Positions 51,914 through 59,863 of a stretch of 64,000 nucleotides of DNA are shown piece by piece (position 1 is the stretch's first letter; each line of letters starts with the position of its first letter). The stretch lies in NCBI RefSeq assembly GCF_014645495.1, contig NZ_BMLV01000001.1, positions 355,996-419,995 of the forward strand, in the 5' to 3' direction. This DNA is from Cloacibacterium rupense (lineage in GTDB: Bacteria > Bacteroidota > Bacteroidia > Flavobacteriales > Weeksellaceae). The notes beneath the pieces are model-generated. The model had not been told where the DNA came from. It made no database searches and saw only the letters and a program-made list of their open reading frames with translations. The position numbers were made by a program, and so were the translations under genes.

Positions 51914-52516
51914 TTAATCTATTTTTTTATTTCTTCTGTTAAGTTCTTCTTGAATTTGCATGGCTAGGTCATAGTCTTCTTCTTTTACTGCACCTTCTAA
52001 CAAAGAATTTAATTCTTCTATTGATAGTTTTTTTAAATCCGATGCTTCATCAGTGTCGGCAGGAATTTCTGATGATGAAGGTTCATTGTTTTGGTCAATA
52101 TCTAGTAATATTCCAGCCTCATTTAGTACCTGTTCTGTGGTGTAAATTGGCGCATCAAACCTTACTGCCATAGCTACAGCGTCTGATGTTCTTGCATCTA
52201 AAATAAGTTCTTCTCCGTTATCTCTATTTTTAAAATTTAGATTAGAAAAGAAAACACCATCTATTATTTGGTAAATAATAACAGATTCTAAGGTATAATG
52301 AGTAGAATTTACAAATTTTGAAAATAAATCGTGAGTAAGTGGTCTTGGAGGTCTCAAATCTTTTTCTAAACCTAGAGAGATAGATTGTGCTTCGAAATTA
52401 CCAATAACTACAGGCAATTTAACTGATGTTTCTTCATGTTCTAATAACAGTGCATAAGCTCCTGATTGAGTCTGACTGTAAGAAATTCCGCGTATGATTA
52501 ATTTTTTATAATCCAT
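51914..52516 (-). CDS. Bifunctional nuclease (DUF151) with C-terminal UVR motif
   Basis: A 200-residue protein. Residues 1-135 are the BFN/DUF151 domain: LIIRGISYSQTQSGAYALLL, LPVVIGNFEAQSISLGLEK, RPPRPLTHDLF, and ARTSDAVAMAVRFDAPIYT. After an acidic linker, the last 45 residues (LNSLLEGAVKEEDYDLAMQI, QEELNRR) form a UvrB/UvrC-type helical hairpin. The fusion suggests contact with repair or protein-degradation partners, as UVR motifs do in UvrB/C and McsA. Plant BFN proteins have nuclease activity; bacterial roles are unclear. The -7 box is at 52522-52529, overlapping a heptamer-repeat region. Confidence 0.87.
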   Translation of the reverse strand: MDYKKLIIRGISYSQTQSGAYALLLEHEETSVKLPVVIGNFEAQSISLGLEKDLRPPRPLTHDLFSKFVNSTHYTLESVIIYQIIDGVFFSNLNFKNRDNGEELILDARTSDAVAMAVRFDAPIYTTEQVLNEAGILLDIDQNNEPSSSEIPADTDEASDLKKLSIEELNSLLEGAVKEEDYDLAMQIQEELNRRNKKID

Positions 52517-52521
52517 GACTA

Positions 52522-52529
52522 CAAATATA
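52522..52529 (-). promoter_or_regulatory. Promoter box of the DUF151 gene
   Basis: Reads TATATTTG on the minus strand, only 5 bases before the start codon at 52516, so the transcript would be nearly leaderless. The expected -33 position falls inside the heptamer array at 52543-52570. Confidence 0.45.
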
Positions 52530-52542
52530 AATCAAATTTAAT

Positions 52543-52570
52543 ATTTGAAATTTGAAATTTGAAATTTTCT
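52543..52570. repeat. Heptamer array ATTTGAA x3
   Basis: ATTTGAA repeats three times without interruption, then ATTTTCT. It lies where the -35-type region of the DUF151 gene would be. Confidence 0.7.
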
Positions 52571-52681
52571 TATCTAAAAATGATGATTTATTTCACAAAA
52601 AGTTTTCTTTAATGTCAAATTTTTGCTTAAATGTAATTTTTTAATAACCAACGATTTTTCGATGACGATAAACCACACAAA

Positions 52682-52709
52682 AAAATCTGAGAAAAAATTC
52701 CCAGATTTT
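52682..52709 (-). terminator. Terminator of etfA
   Basis: AAAATCTG (52682-52689) pairs with CAGATTTT (52702-52709); on the minus strand it is followed by a run of T. It lies 20 bases past the etfA stop. Confidence 0.8.
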
Positions 52710-52729
52710 TAATTATTTAAAACATTTTG

Positions 52730-53677
52730 CTAATGTCCTTTTAATGCTTTAATCTTTTCCGTTAATGCAGGAATAATTTGGAAAGCATCTCCTACTACTC
52801 CATAATCTGCTGATTTAAAGAAAGGCGCTTCTGCATCATTATTAATTACAACAATGGTTTTAGAAGAATTAACACCAGCTAAATGTTGAATAGCACCAGA
52901 AATTCCCACTGCTACATACAAATTAGGAGCTATAGCCTTACCAGTTTGTCCTACGTGTTCGCTGTGAGGTCTCCATCCAATATCAGAAACTGGTTTAGAA
53001 CAAGCTGTAGCTGCACCTAAAGTATTGGCCAAATCTTCTACCATTCCCCAGTTTTCTGGCCCTTTCATTCCTCTACCAGCAGAAACTACAATTTCGGCTT
53101 CTTTTAAATCTAATTTTCCTGAAGTTTTTTCCTGGCTTACCACTGTAATTCCATCAGCAGAAAAAGAAACCTCTTTCGTTTCTTCAGTTCCTGAAATTTG
53201 ATTTTCTTTAACTCCGAAAGAGTTTTGAGAAACAGTAATAATCACTTGATTTCCTGCCGCTTCAGCTAACATAAAAGCTTTACCAGAGAATGCTTTTCTC
53301 TTTACTTGAAATGGAGAAACACTTTCTGGAGATGCTACTGCATTGGTGATTAATGCAGCATTTTTAGTCACTGCAAGCATTGGTGCAATAGAGCTTGCTT
53401 CAGTAGAATGTGGTAAAACAACCACACCATCTACCACCGAAGAAAGTGCTTCTGCATAAGCTTTTGCATTAAAGTTTTTTAGCGCTTCACTTTTAAGAGA
53501 AATCACTTTAGAAGCTCCATATTTATATAAATTCTCTGCACTATCTGCAGGATTGATGCTTACAGCTACTACATCTGTTCCAGATTGATCTGCAACTGCT
53601 TTGGCATAAGAAACCGCTTCGAAAGCAGCTTTCTTATAACTACCGTTTATATTTTCTGTATATACAAAAATTGACAT
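52730..53677 (-). CDS. etfA: Electron transfer flavoprotein alpha subunit
   Basis: FAD-binding subunit of the soluble carrier that takes electrons from acyl-CoA dehydrogenases to the quinone pool. In 315 residues the C-terminal FAD domain is clear: VSAGRGMKGPENWGMVEDLA, the GATACSKPVSDIGWRPHSEH block with VGQTGKAIAPNLYVAVGISG, then NNDAEAPFFKSADYGVVGD. The N-terminal domain is the usual alpha/beta fold. It follows etfB with an 85-base spacer filled by heptamer repeats, an unusual separation for this normally tight pair. Confidence 0.96.
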   Translation of the reverse strand: MSIFVYTENINGSYKKAAFEAVSYAKAVADQSGTDVVAVSINPADSAENLYKYGASKVISLKSEALKNFNAKAYAEALSSVVDGVVVLPHSTEASSIAPMLAVTKNAALITNAVASPESVSPFQVKRKAFSGKAFMLAEAAGNQVIITVSQNSFGVKENQISGTEETKEVSFSADGITVVSQEKTSGKLDLKEAEIVVSAGRGMKGPENWGMVEDLANTLGAATACSKPVSDIGWRPHSEHVGQTGKAIAPNLYVAVGISGAIQHLAGVNSSKTIVVINNDAEAPFFKSADYGVVGDAFQIIPALTEKIKALKGH

Positions 53678-53686
53678 AATTTATAA

Positions 53687-53750
53687 AGATTTGAGATTTG
53701 AGATTTAAGATTTGAGATTTTTAAAAATTCAAATTTCAAATTTCAAACAG
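53687..53750. repeat. Heptamer arrays in the etfB-etfA spacer
   Basis: AGATTTG, AGATTTG, AGATTTA, AGATTTG, AGATTTT (53687-53721), then after a short A run AAATTTC, AAATTTC (53731-53744). The two halves are roughly complementary (AGATTTGAGATTT with AAATTTCAAATTT), so the mRNA spacer could fold. Confidence 0.75.
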
Positions 53751-53762
53751 ATTAATAATTTG

Positions 53763-54509
53763 TTAAATAACTTTTGCTTCTTCGTGAAGTAATCTTACCA
53801 ATTCATCTAGATTATCCGCAGAAACCAATTTTACTTGTGCTCTTGCAGGTACACTATCAAAAGAAACTGCTTTTACTTTTACGTCTGTTTCAGAAGGTTC
53901 TTTCACGGTAAGAGTTTTTGTTCTGGCTGTCATAATACCTCTCATATTAGGAATAATGAGGTCTTTTTCTTCAACCAAACCTTTTTGTCCGGCAATTACA
54001 GCAGGAAGTTTCACTGAAACCGTCTCTTTGCCACCTTCTATTTCTCTAACTACAGTAGCTTCAGAACCGTTGACTTCTAGTCCTACAGAAGCGTTTATAA
54101 AAGGCTGATTAAGTAGTTGAGCTAACATTGCAGGAACAGCACCGCCATTGTAATCTAATGATTCTTTTCCGCAAAGAATTAAATCATAACCACCTTCTTG
54201 AGCTACTTTTGCAATTTCTTTCGCAACGGTTAAGCTATCTTTTGGTTCTGTATTAATTCTTACAGCGTCATTTGCACCAATTGCCAATGCTTTTCTCATT
54301 ACAGCTTCTGCACCTGCATCTCCAACCGTAACGATGGTAACTGAAGCACCTTGTGATTCTTGTAATTTTACAGCTTTTGTAAGCGCAAATTCATCTAAAG
54401 GATTAATTACCCATTGAATTCCGGTTTTGTCAAAAGCAGATTTATCTGCGGTAAAGTTAATTTTAGAAGTAGTATCTGGTACACTACTAATACAAACTAA
54501 TATTTTCAT
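53763..54509 (-). CDS. etfB: Electron transfer flavoprotein beta subunit
   Basis: AMP-binding partner of EtfA, 248 residues. Start MKILVCISSVPDTTSKINFT; INPLDEFALTKAVKLQE and LILCGKESLDYNGGAVPAML are the signature blocks, followed by VVREIEGGKETVSVKLPAVI and RGIMTARTKTL. Together with EtfA it would serve the acyl-CoA dehydrogenase at 33138 and others. The upstream 293-base spacer holds an ATGCAT-rich palindrome but no clear -7 box. Confidence 0.96.
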   Translation of the reverse strand: MKILVCISSVPDTTSKINFTADKSAFDKTGIQWVINPLDEFALTKAVKLQESQGASVTIVTVGDAGAEAVMRKALAIGANDAVRINTEPKDSLTVAKEIAKVAQEGGYDLILCGKESLDYNGGAVPAMLAQLLNQPFINASVGLEVNGSEATVVREIEGGKETVSVKLPAVIAGQKGLVEEKDLIIPNMRGIMTARTKTLTVKEPSETDVKVKAVSFDSVPARAQVKLVSADNLDELVRLLHEEAKVI

Positions 54510-54558
54510 ATGATTGAGATTTTTTATCTGTTGGTTGCTAATATAAATAAAAAAGTAC

Positions 54559-54570
54559 TATGCATGCATA
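54559..54570. promoter_or_regulatory. Palindrome TATGCATGCATA upstream of etfB
   Basis: A perfect 12-bp palindrome 50 bases before etfB; a further ATGCAT lies at 54595-54600 and AATATT copies flank the space between. It could be an operator for a dimeric regulator of etfBA, but nothing else supports that. The rest of the etfB to M20 gap holds only the M20 terminator. Confidence 0.35.
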
Positions 54571-54753
54571 ATATTAAAAAAATATTGTTATTTAATGCAT
54601 AAATATACAAATAAAGTCCATAAATAAAGGCTTTTTCAATCTATACATGACAAATATTAGGTTTTTCGGAGTGGATTAATCTGATATTTTGATTGATATT
54701 TTTCACGAAAAATTTTAGTTAAAAATGATTTTCAAAAAAATAGACTAAAAAAA

Positions 54754-54783
54754 CAAAAGCCCTAATAAAAATTAGAGCTTTTG
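54754..54783 (-). terminator. Terminator of the M20 peptidase gene
   Basis: CAAAAGC and CTAAT (54754-54766) pair with ATTAG and GCTTTTG (54771-54783) with one mismatched pair and an AAAA loop; T residues follow on the minus strand. Confidence 0.78.
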
Positions 54784-54802
54784 AAATTGATATTTTTGAT
54801 GT

Positions 54803-56182
54803 TTACTTTACATAAAATTCAAAGAAATATGGGATGCTTTCTATGCCTTTGTAGAAATTGAATAATCCGTAGTGTTCATTTGGCGAATGTATCGCATCAG
54901 AATCTAGTCCGAATCCCATTAAAACTGATTTTGCTCCTAGTATTTTTTCAAACAAAGAAGTAATTGGGATACTTCCGCCACTTCTGTACGGTAAAACTTC
55001 TTTTCCGAATGCTTTTTCCATAGCTTTTTTAGCTGCCAAAAATTCTTTGGTATTGCTTGGTAAAACGTAAGGCATTCCACCGTGATGTGGTTTTACATTT
55101 ACTTTAACTGAAGCTGGAGCAATTTTTTCAAAATATTTTGTGAATTTTTCTGTGATTTCTTCATCTGTTTGATAAGGAACCAATCTCATCGAAATTTTAG
55201 CAAAAGCTTTACTCGGAATTACCGTTTTAGCACCTTCGCCAATGTAGCCTCCCCAAATTCCGTTACAATCCAAAGTCGGCCTTATCGAAGTTCTTTCTAG
55301 AGTTGTGTAGCCAGTTTCGCCTTCTACTCCACTTAAACCGATAGATTTTTTGAATTCTTCTGGATTGTCTTTCAGTTTATTCATTTCTACTCTGTCTTCC
55401 GCAGAAACTATTTCTACATTATCATAGAATCCTTCAATCGTAATTTTTCCATCTTCATCGTGAAGCTTAGCAATCATTTCTGCCAAAACATTGATAGGAT
55501 TAGGGACAGCACCACCATACAAACCAGAATGCAAATCTCTATTTGGGCCTTCTACTTCTACTTCCACATAACTCAAACCCCGAAGACCTGTAGTAACCGT
55601 AGGTTGTTCATTAGAATATATGTGGGTATCAGAAATTAATATAACATCACAAGCTAATTTTTCTTTATTTTCTTCTAAAAATCCTGCCAAACTTACAGAG
55701 CCTACTTCTTCTTCACCTTCTATAATAAATTTTATATTACAAGGTAGAGAATTGGTCTTCATCATTGCTTCGAATGCTTTTACATGCATGAAGAATTGTC
55801 CTTTATCATCAGCACTGCCTCTTGCAAAAATTGCTCCTTCTGGATGAAGTGCTGTAGTTTTCACTACTGGTTCGAAAGGGCCACTTTCCCACAATTCTAA
55901 AGGGTCGGCTGGTTGCACATCGTAATGACCATAAACTAAAACCGTTGGCAAATTTTTGTCAATTAATTTTTCACCAAAAACCACAGGATAACCTTTGGTT
56001 TCACAGATTTCTACATTATCTGCTCCAGCATTTTTCAAATGTTTGGCTACGGCTTCTGCGCAATTTAATACCTCATTTTTGTAAGCCGGATCGGCAGAAA
56101 TAGAAGCTATTCTTAGTAAATCTTTTAATTCTTCTAAAAATCTTTCTTTGTTTTCTTGAATGTAATTTTGAGTATCAGACAT
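54803..56182 (-). CDS. M20-family dipeptidase
   Basis: Zinc di/aminopeptidase of 459 residues related to carnosinase-like (CNDP) and PepV/DapE enzymes. Metal ligands are in VLVYGHYDVQPADP (His, Asp), ARGSADDKGQFFMH (Asp), IIEGEEEVGS (Glu pair) and the late His in MGFGLDSDAIHSPNEHYGL. The dimerisation/lid domain lies in the middle (RDLHSGLYGGAVPNP). No signal peptide, so it is probably cytosolic and trims dipeptides. Single gene with its own terminator. Confidence 0.92.
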   Translation of the reverse strand: MSDTQNYIQENKERFLEELKDLLRIASISADPAYKNEVLNCAEAVAKHLKNAGADNVEICETKGYPVVFGEKLIDKNLPTVLVYGHYDVQPADPLELWESGPFEPVVKTTALHPEGAIFARGSADDKGQFFMHVKAFEAMMKTNSLPCNIKFIIEGEEEVGSVSLAGFLEENKEKLACDVILISDTHIYSNEQPTVTTGLRGLSYVEVEVEGPNRDLHSGLYGGAVPNPINVLAEMIAKLHDEDGKITIEGFYDNVEIVSAEDRVEMNKLKDNPEEFKKSIGLSGVEGETGYTTLERTSIRPTLDCNGIWGGYIGEGAKTVIPSKAFAKISMRLVPYQTDEEITEKFTKYFEKIAPASVKVNVKPHHGGMPYVLPSNTKEFLAAKKAMEKAFGKEVLPYRSGGSIPITSLFEKILGAKSVLMGFGLDSDAIHSPNEHYGLFNFYKGIESIPYFFEFYVK

Positions 56183-56209
56183 TGTCTTTAATTTTTAGTA
56201 AATATAAAA

Positions 56210-56233
56210 AATGTCTCGCAATTGCAAGACATT
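56210..56233 (-). terminator. Terminator of the small lipoprotein gene
   Basis: AATGTCTCGCAATTGCAAGACATT folds with one mismatch around the AATT centre; A residues upstream give a T run on the minus strand. It lies 24 bases after the lipoprotein stop. Confidence 0.8.
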
Positions 56234-56256
56234 CATATTATTTGGTTGATTTTTTA

Positions 56257-56475
56257 TTATTGATGAGCTGTACTGTCTTTTTTAACTTCTACTGGTGCAG
56301 CAGTTTTTAAAGAAGCAGAATCAGTTTTTTCTTTATAAGTTGGAGCTTCTGCATTTACATCATCATATCTTACCACATCTTCTGTTTGTTTTACAACACC
56401 TTTGTTACCACCTTCTGGCAGACCGCAAGAAACTAATACTGAAACTGTAGCGATAGCAAAAACTAATTTTTTCAT
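56257..56475 (-). CDS. Small lipoprotein of unknown function
   Basis: A 72-residue protein: signal peptide MKKLVFAIATVSVLVSCG with lipobox VSC at residue 17, then a 50-residue hydrophilic, charged tail without predicted fold (QTEDVVRYDDVNAEAPTYKE, KTDSASLKTAAPVEVKKDS). It is expressed from a good promoter (56505-56512) and has its own terminator, so it is a deliberate single-gene unit. No family recognised. It may be an envelope tether or chaperone-like lipoprotein. Confidence 0.75.
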   Translation of the reverse strand: MKKLVFAIATVSVLVSCGLPEGGNKGVVKQTEDVVRYDDVNAEAPTYKEKTDSASLKTAAPVEVKKDSTAHQ

Positions 56476-56504
56476 ATCTAATTTTTTTCGTTTTTAAATT
56501 TTTT

Positions 56505-56512
56505 CAAAAATA
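56505..56512 (-). promoter_or_regulatory. Promoter of the small lipoprotein gene
   Basis: Reads TATTTTTG on the minus strand; a TTG (CAA at 56533-56535 on the plus strand) lies 20 bases further upstream, giving a complete Bacteroidota promoter. Confidence 0.6.
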
Positions 56513-56578
56513 GGAAATATTACAAATTACAACAAAGTTTTTTGAGGTTTTTTCTCAAAATATCTCACTTCTAATTAT

Positions 56579-57724
56579 TTATAACAATTTAGCTTTTAAA
56601 ATGTGCTTGTTTTGGATAGATTGTGAGAAAATAAGATAGTATTGGCCACCATCTTTTATTTTATATTTTTTCTTGATTTCTTCAGGTTTTAAAGGGTAAT
56701 TCTTGGTAATAATATTAAATTTTTCACCCTTTTTTATTTCTTTAGGATTAATTTCTTCTGCCTCAAAAATCCTTCCAGGGAAATTTTCTATCAATTTTTC
56801 TGAAGTATAGATATGAGTATTTTGATGTAATTTTTTTAAACTAAATTTCTCTGAAACCAAATTAAAAGCACCAGATTTCAGTACCGAATTATTTGGAATA
56901 AAAATATATTTCTCTGGAACTGAAAATTCTGATTTACAATTCTTTTCAGTATTTAATGTAAAGTTAAATTGAGATTCAGAAGTTTGAAGATTCACACAAG
57001 AAATCTCAGTTTGTTCATTTGTTTTTTTGATATGAATTAAAACTTCTTTCACTTCATTTTTCACAGCAATAATCCAAATTTTAGAAATATTTTCGAGTGA
57101 AGAAACCAAATGTTGTAAATCAATCAACGGAGACAGTTTTATTAAAATTTCATCAGAAATTTCACTCAATTTTTTTTGAATTTCAATAATATTTGGTGAT
57201 AAATCTTCCAAAAGAAAAACTTTTCTATTATTGTTGTCTCTTCTTGCAGGATCTAGGTATATTAAATCAAATTTTTCTGAATTAATTTCTAAAAATTTTT
57301 CTAGTTTTTGATTGATGAAATTCGCTTTTCTACCAAGAACTTCCCAATTGTGTTTTACCACTTCCAAAAGTTCTGTATTCTGCTCTATCAGAGTTATTTC
57401 TTCAAAATTTTGACTTAAAAAATAAGCATCAATTCCGAAACCACAAGTTAAATCGAGAAACTTTTTGCCTTTGAAAAACTGTGCTTTAAATTCTGCAGTA
57501 TCTTGTGATGAAGATTGTTCTAAATTAAGATTTGGAGGAAAAATTACATTATCTTGGTTCAGAAAAGGAAACTTTTTCTCTGCTACTTTTCTGCCTTTAA
57601 TTTGCTGAACCAATTCTTGCATAGAAACCTCTGGAAAAGGAGATTTTTTCAATAACAAAGAATGCAAATCAGTGTTTAGATTTGCATTGATGTATTGTTG
57701 TATTTTATTTCCCACAGATTTCAC
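56579..57724 (-). CDS. THUMP-like SAM-dependent methyltransferase
   Basis: A 381-residue class I methyltransferase. An N-terminal helical part (residues 1-85) precedes the Rossmann core: motif I FLDLTCGFGIDAYFLSQ, acidic IEQNTELLE, and the motif IV FDLIYLDPARRDNNNRKVF, where the DPAR sequence resembles N6-adenine or RNA methyltransferase motifs. The C-terminal part (from about 300) is a THUMP-like domain with GEKFNIITKNYPLKPEEI. An RNA substrate is likely by analogy but not shown. It is followed 3 bases later by a lipoprotein gene. Confidence 0.78.
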   Translation of the reverse strand: MKSVGNKIQQYINANLNTDLHSLLLKKSPFPEVSMQELVQQIKGRKVAEKKFPFLNQDNVIFPPNLNLEQSSSQDTAEFKAQFFKGKKFLDLTCGFGIDAYFLSQNFEEITLIEQNTELLEVVKHNWEVLGRKANFINQKLEKFLEINSEKFDLIYLDPARRDNNNRKVFLLEDLSPNIIEIQKKLSEISDEILIKLSPLIDLQHLVSSLENISKIWIIAVKNEVKEVLIHIKKTNEQTEISCVNLQTSESQFNFTLNTEKNCKSEFSVPEKYIFIPNNSVLKSGAFNLVSEKFSLKKLHQNTHIYTSEKLIENFPGRIFEAEEINPKEIKKGEKFNIITKNYPLKPEEIKKKYKIKDGGQYYLIFSQSIQNKHILKAKLL

Positions 57725-57727
57725 GGA

Positions 57728-58168
57728 TTATTGTTTGATTTTTATAATTAATGCTTTGCTGTTATTGCAAGAAGTAGGAACTGCAACGACTTTTATAAAA
57801 TTCAATGAATCAATTGCACTTTTTTCAATTAAAACTTTGTCAAAATCATCTTTCATAAAGGGTAATCCAAACATTACTGCAACATTCAAATCTTTATCAT
57901 TTATAGAATCTGTAATTGATTTCAAGTATACAAAATCTGGATTTTGAATAGTTTTAATAACTACTAATTTATTTCTCTTATCAATTTTAATGTCGTAAAT
58001 ATTTTTTTTATCAAGAATCGTATTTGATAAACTATAATCTTTAGAGTCTATTTTTAATTTGAAACCTTTCTTTTCTAATTTTGAAAATTTATAATAATCA
58101 TAATTTCTTATTCCACAAGAAACAAGGATTAATAAAAAAATTATTGATAAAGTTTTTAAAATTTTCAT
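57728..58168 (-). CDS. Hypothetical lipoprotein
   Basis: A 146-residue protein with signal peptide ending in the lipobox LVSCG (Cys18) and then a small beta-rich domain rich in Lys and Asp (YDIKIDKRNKLVVIK, DSINDKDLNVAVMFG). No family recognised. It is upstream of the THUMP-like methyltransferase with a 3-base gap. Upstream of it lies a GAATGACAAA-type repeat rather than a clear promoter. Confidence 0.7.
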   Translation of the reverse strand: MKILKTLSIIFLLILVSCGIRNYDYYKFSKLEKKGFKLKIDSKDYSLSNTILDKKNIYDIKIDKRNKLVVIKTIQNPDFVYLKSITDSINDKDLNVAVMFGLPFMKDDFDKVLIEKSAIDSLNFIKVVAVPTSCNNSKALIIKIKQ

Positions 58169-58175
58169 TGTTTAG

Positions 58176-58196
58176 ATTCCTACGGAATGACAAACT
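58176..58196. repeat. GATTCC...GAATGACAAA element, second copy
   Basis: GATTCCTACGGAATGACAAA, near-identical to the right arm of the inverted repeat at 34340-34403. GATTCC and GGAATC-like bases form a small internal palindrome (ATTCCTACGGAAT). It lies just before the start of a lipoprotein gene. Confidence 0.65.
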
Positions 58197-58279
58197 TAAT
58201 GGTTAATTTTTTGAATAAGAAATTAATCAAAAATATTTCAATCAAAAACACAAAACGTCTTAATTATAACCAAGTAAAA

Positions 58280-58309
58280 CTTCCGACTTCCGTCTTCTGA
58301 CTTCCGACT
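58280..58309. repeat. Heptamer array CTTCCGA x4 at the mutA stop
   Basis: CTTCCGA, CTTCCGT, CTTCTGA, CTTCCGA (58280-58307) directly abut the mutA stop codon at 58310-58312. It has the same 7-base period as the other arrays but a different, more GC-rich unit. Confidence 0.75.
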
Positions 58310-59467
58310 TTACTCAAACATTTCGGCCAATCTCACCGCTTTTATTTCTTTGGAATTGTATAGTTGTTCTACAGATTTTGTTTTTTCTAATTTCGGATAA
58401 AGATTTACTCCGATTAGTTTTATTTTGCCTTCTTCTACCCAATTTTGTTCTGCAATCGCTTGATTGTAAATCATTTCTGCGATTTTTCCAGATTTGAAAT
58501 TTTCTACAAAACCGCCAGAATTTTCGAGTTCTAAAAATAATTTCCAAGCGTTTTGTGCAAATTGCTGAGTAATCTCTTCTACGTAATAACTTCCGTTGGC
58601 TGCGTCTTCAAAAACATTAATAATACTTTCGTAAGCCAAAACAACTTGCTGTTTAAAAGAAATTTCTTCTGAAAGTTCGGTAGAGTTTTGAACTTTGAAA
58701 TCATTCGCAAAAACTGCGTCAGAACCAGCAATCATAGCAGCTGCAATTTCTAAAGTAGAACGAATAAGATTGTTTTCTTCATCATTTTTAGCTTTATTTC
58801 TCAAAGAAGTTTCTGTGAAAATATAAGGAATTAAATCTAAATTAAATTCTTTTGAAAGTTGATTAAAAAGGAGTTTAAAGGCTCTGATTTTTCCTATTTC
58901 AAAGAAATAATTAGCTCCCACTGCAAATTTAAAAACCAATTTATCTAAAATTTCAGCTCCAAAAACTTCTGCTAAATCTTTCGCTTTTCCTAGTGCAAAA
59001 GCTAATTGCTGAGTGATAGAAGCGCCTGCATTTTGATATAAACTTGCATCAACACAGATGTTTCTTTTAAAGTTTTTAGACAGTAATTCTTCTACTAATT
59101 GTTTGTTGATTTCATTGTTTTCGAAAACATCAATCAAAGAAAAATATTTGTTTTCAGAAGATAATCTAATATGTTCTGCTAAATCTTTATTGGCTATAAA
59201 AAGTGATTTTTCTGTTAGATTTTCCACATTATTATGGAGCAAAAAAGCATAAGCATCATCTTCTAATCCTTCTTGATACTTAGCAACTAAATGCATAGAT
59301 TCTTCTACTCTTGGTAGATTTTTTATATTTTCGGACGATTTATCATAATAAGGTTTTACAGTAATTCCTTCTAAATTTTCTTTAGAAAGAATGGCGTAAA
59401 TATCATCAGTTTTCAACTGTTTTTTTACTAAATTTTCCCAATCTTGAAGGGTTACAGAAGTGAACAT
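58310..59467 (-). CDS. mutA: Methylmalonyl-CoA mutase small (beta) subunit
   Basis: Non-catalytic subunit of the B12-dependent mutase linking propionate/branched amino acid carbon to succinyl-CoA. In 385 residues it starts SVTLQDWENLVKKQLKTDDI and shows ITVKPYYDKSSENI, the TIM-barrel segment QNAGASITQQLAFALGKAK, GANYFFEIGKIRAFKLL and GSYYVEEITQQFAQNAW, all typical of MutA. The C-terminal B12-binding domain of the large subunit is absent, as expected for flavobacterial small subunits. The large subunit gene (mutB), usually next, is not downstream here; a repeat array and unrelated genes follow instead. Confidence 0.9.
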   Translation of the reverse strand: MFTSVTLQDWENLVKKQLKTDDIYAILSKENLEGITVKPYYDKSSENIKNLPRVEESMHLVAKYQEGLEDDAYAFLLHNNVENLTEKSLFIANKDLAEHIRLSSENKYFSLIDVFENNEINKQLVEELLSKNFKRNICVDASLYQNAGASITQQLAFALGKAKDLAEVFGAEILDKLVFKFAVGANYFFEIGKIRAFKLLFNQLSKEFNLDLIPYIFTETSLRNKAKNDEENNLIRSTLEIAAAMIAGSDAVFANDFKVQNSTELSEEISFKQQVVLAYESIINVFEDAANGSYYVEEITQQFAQNAWKLFLELENSGGFVENFKSGKIAEMIYNQAIAEQNWVEEGKIKLIGVNLYPKLEKTKSVEQLYNSKEIKAVRLAEMFE

Positions 59468-59503
59468 TTTACAATCTTATTTTATGATTTAGTGTGCTTG
59501 TAA

Positions 59504-59863
59504 TTACTTTTCTAAAGGTTTTTTGATTGCTGAACTATCTACCACAACGATGAAGATTTCTTCATTTTTCTTTTTCATAAAATAATTTTCTCTAGCAAAT
59601 TTTTCTCTCTCAGACTTATTGTTCATTAGTTTTTTGTAGAACGCGTCATTTTTCTGATATTCAGACTTATAGTATGCTAATTCTTCTTCGTAATTGGCAA
59701 TATCCTTGTTCAGTTCTTTTACAACCAACCAAGACGTTTGATCAAAGAAAATCATCCAGATTAAAAATAAAAAAACGGTAATGAAATATTTATTCAAAAA
59801 ATATTTTTGAATCAATTTCAAAGTTGGACTTTTCTTTTTTATTTCTTTAATCAAATCTTCCAT
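59504..59863 (-). CDS. FtsB/DivIC-type septum formation initiator
   Basis: A 119-residue bitopic membrane protein: one helix near residues 28-46 (FITVFLFLIWMIFFD), then a coiled coil (VKELNKDIANYEEELAYYKS) and the short conserved tail KFARENYFMKKKNEEIFIVV typical of FtsB/DivIC. In the divisome this protein would bind FtsL and FtsQ. It overlaps the udk stop by one base and precedes mutA by 36 bases. Confidence 0.87.
   Translation of the reverse strand: MEDLIKEIKKKSPTLKLIQKYFLNKYFITVFLFLIWMIFFDQTSWLVVKELNKDIANYEEELAYYKSEYQKNDAFYKKLMNNKSEREKFARENYFMKKKNEEIFIVVVDSSAIKKPLEK

Noticed and set aside
58310-59467. Truncated methylmalonyl-CoA mutase.
   Set aside because: The lack of a B12-binding domain is normal for the small subunit in flavobacteria, and the start and end motifs are both present.
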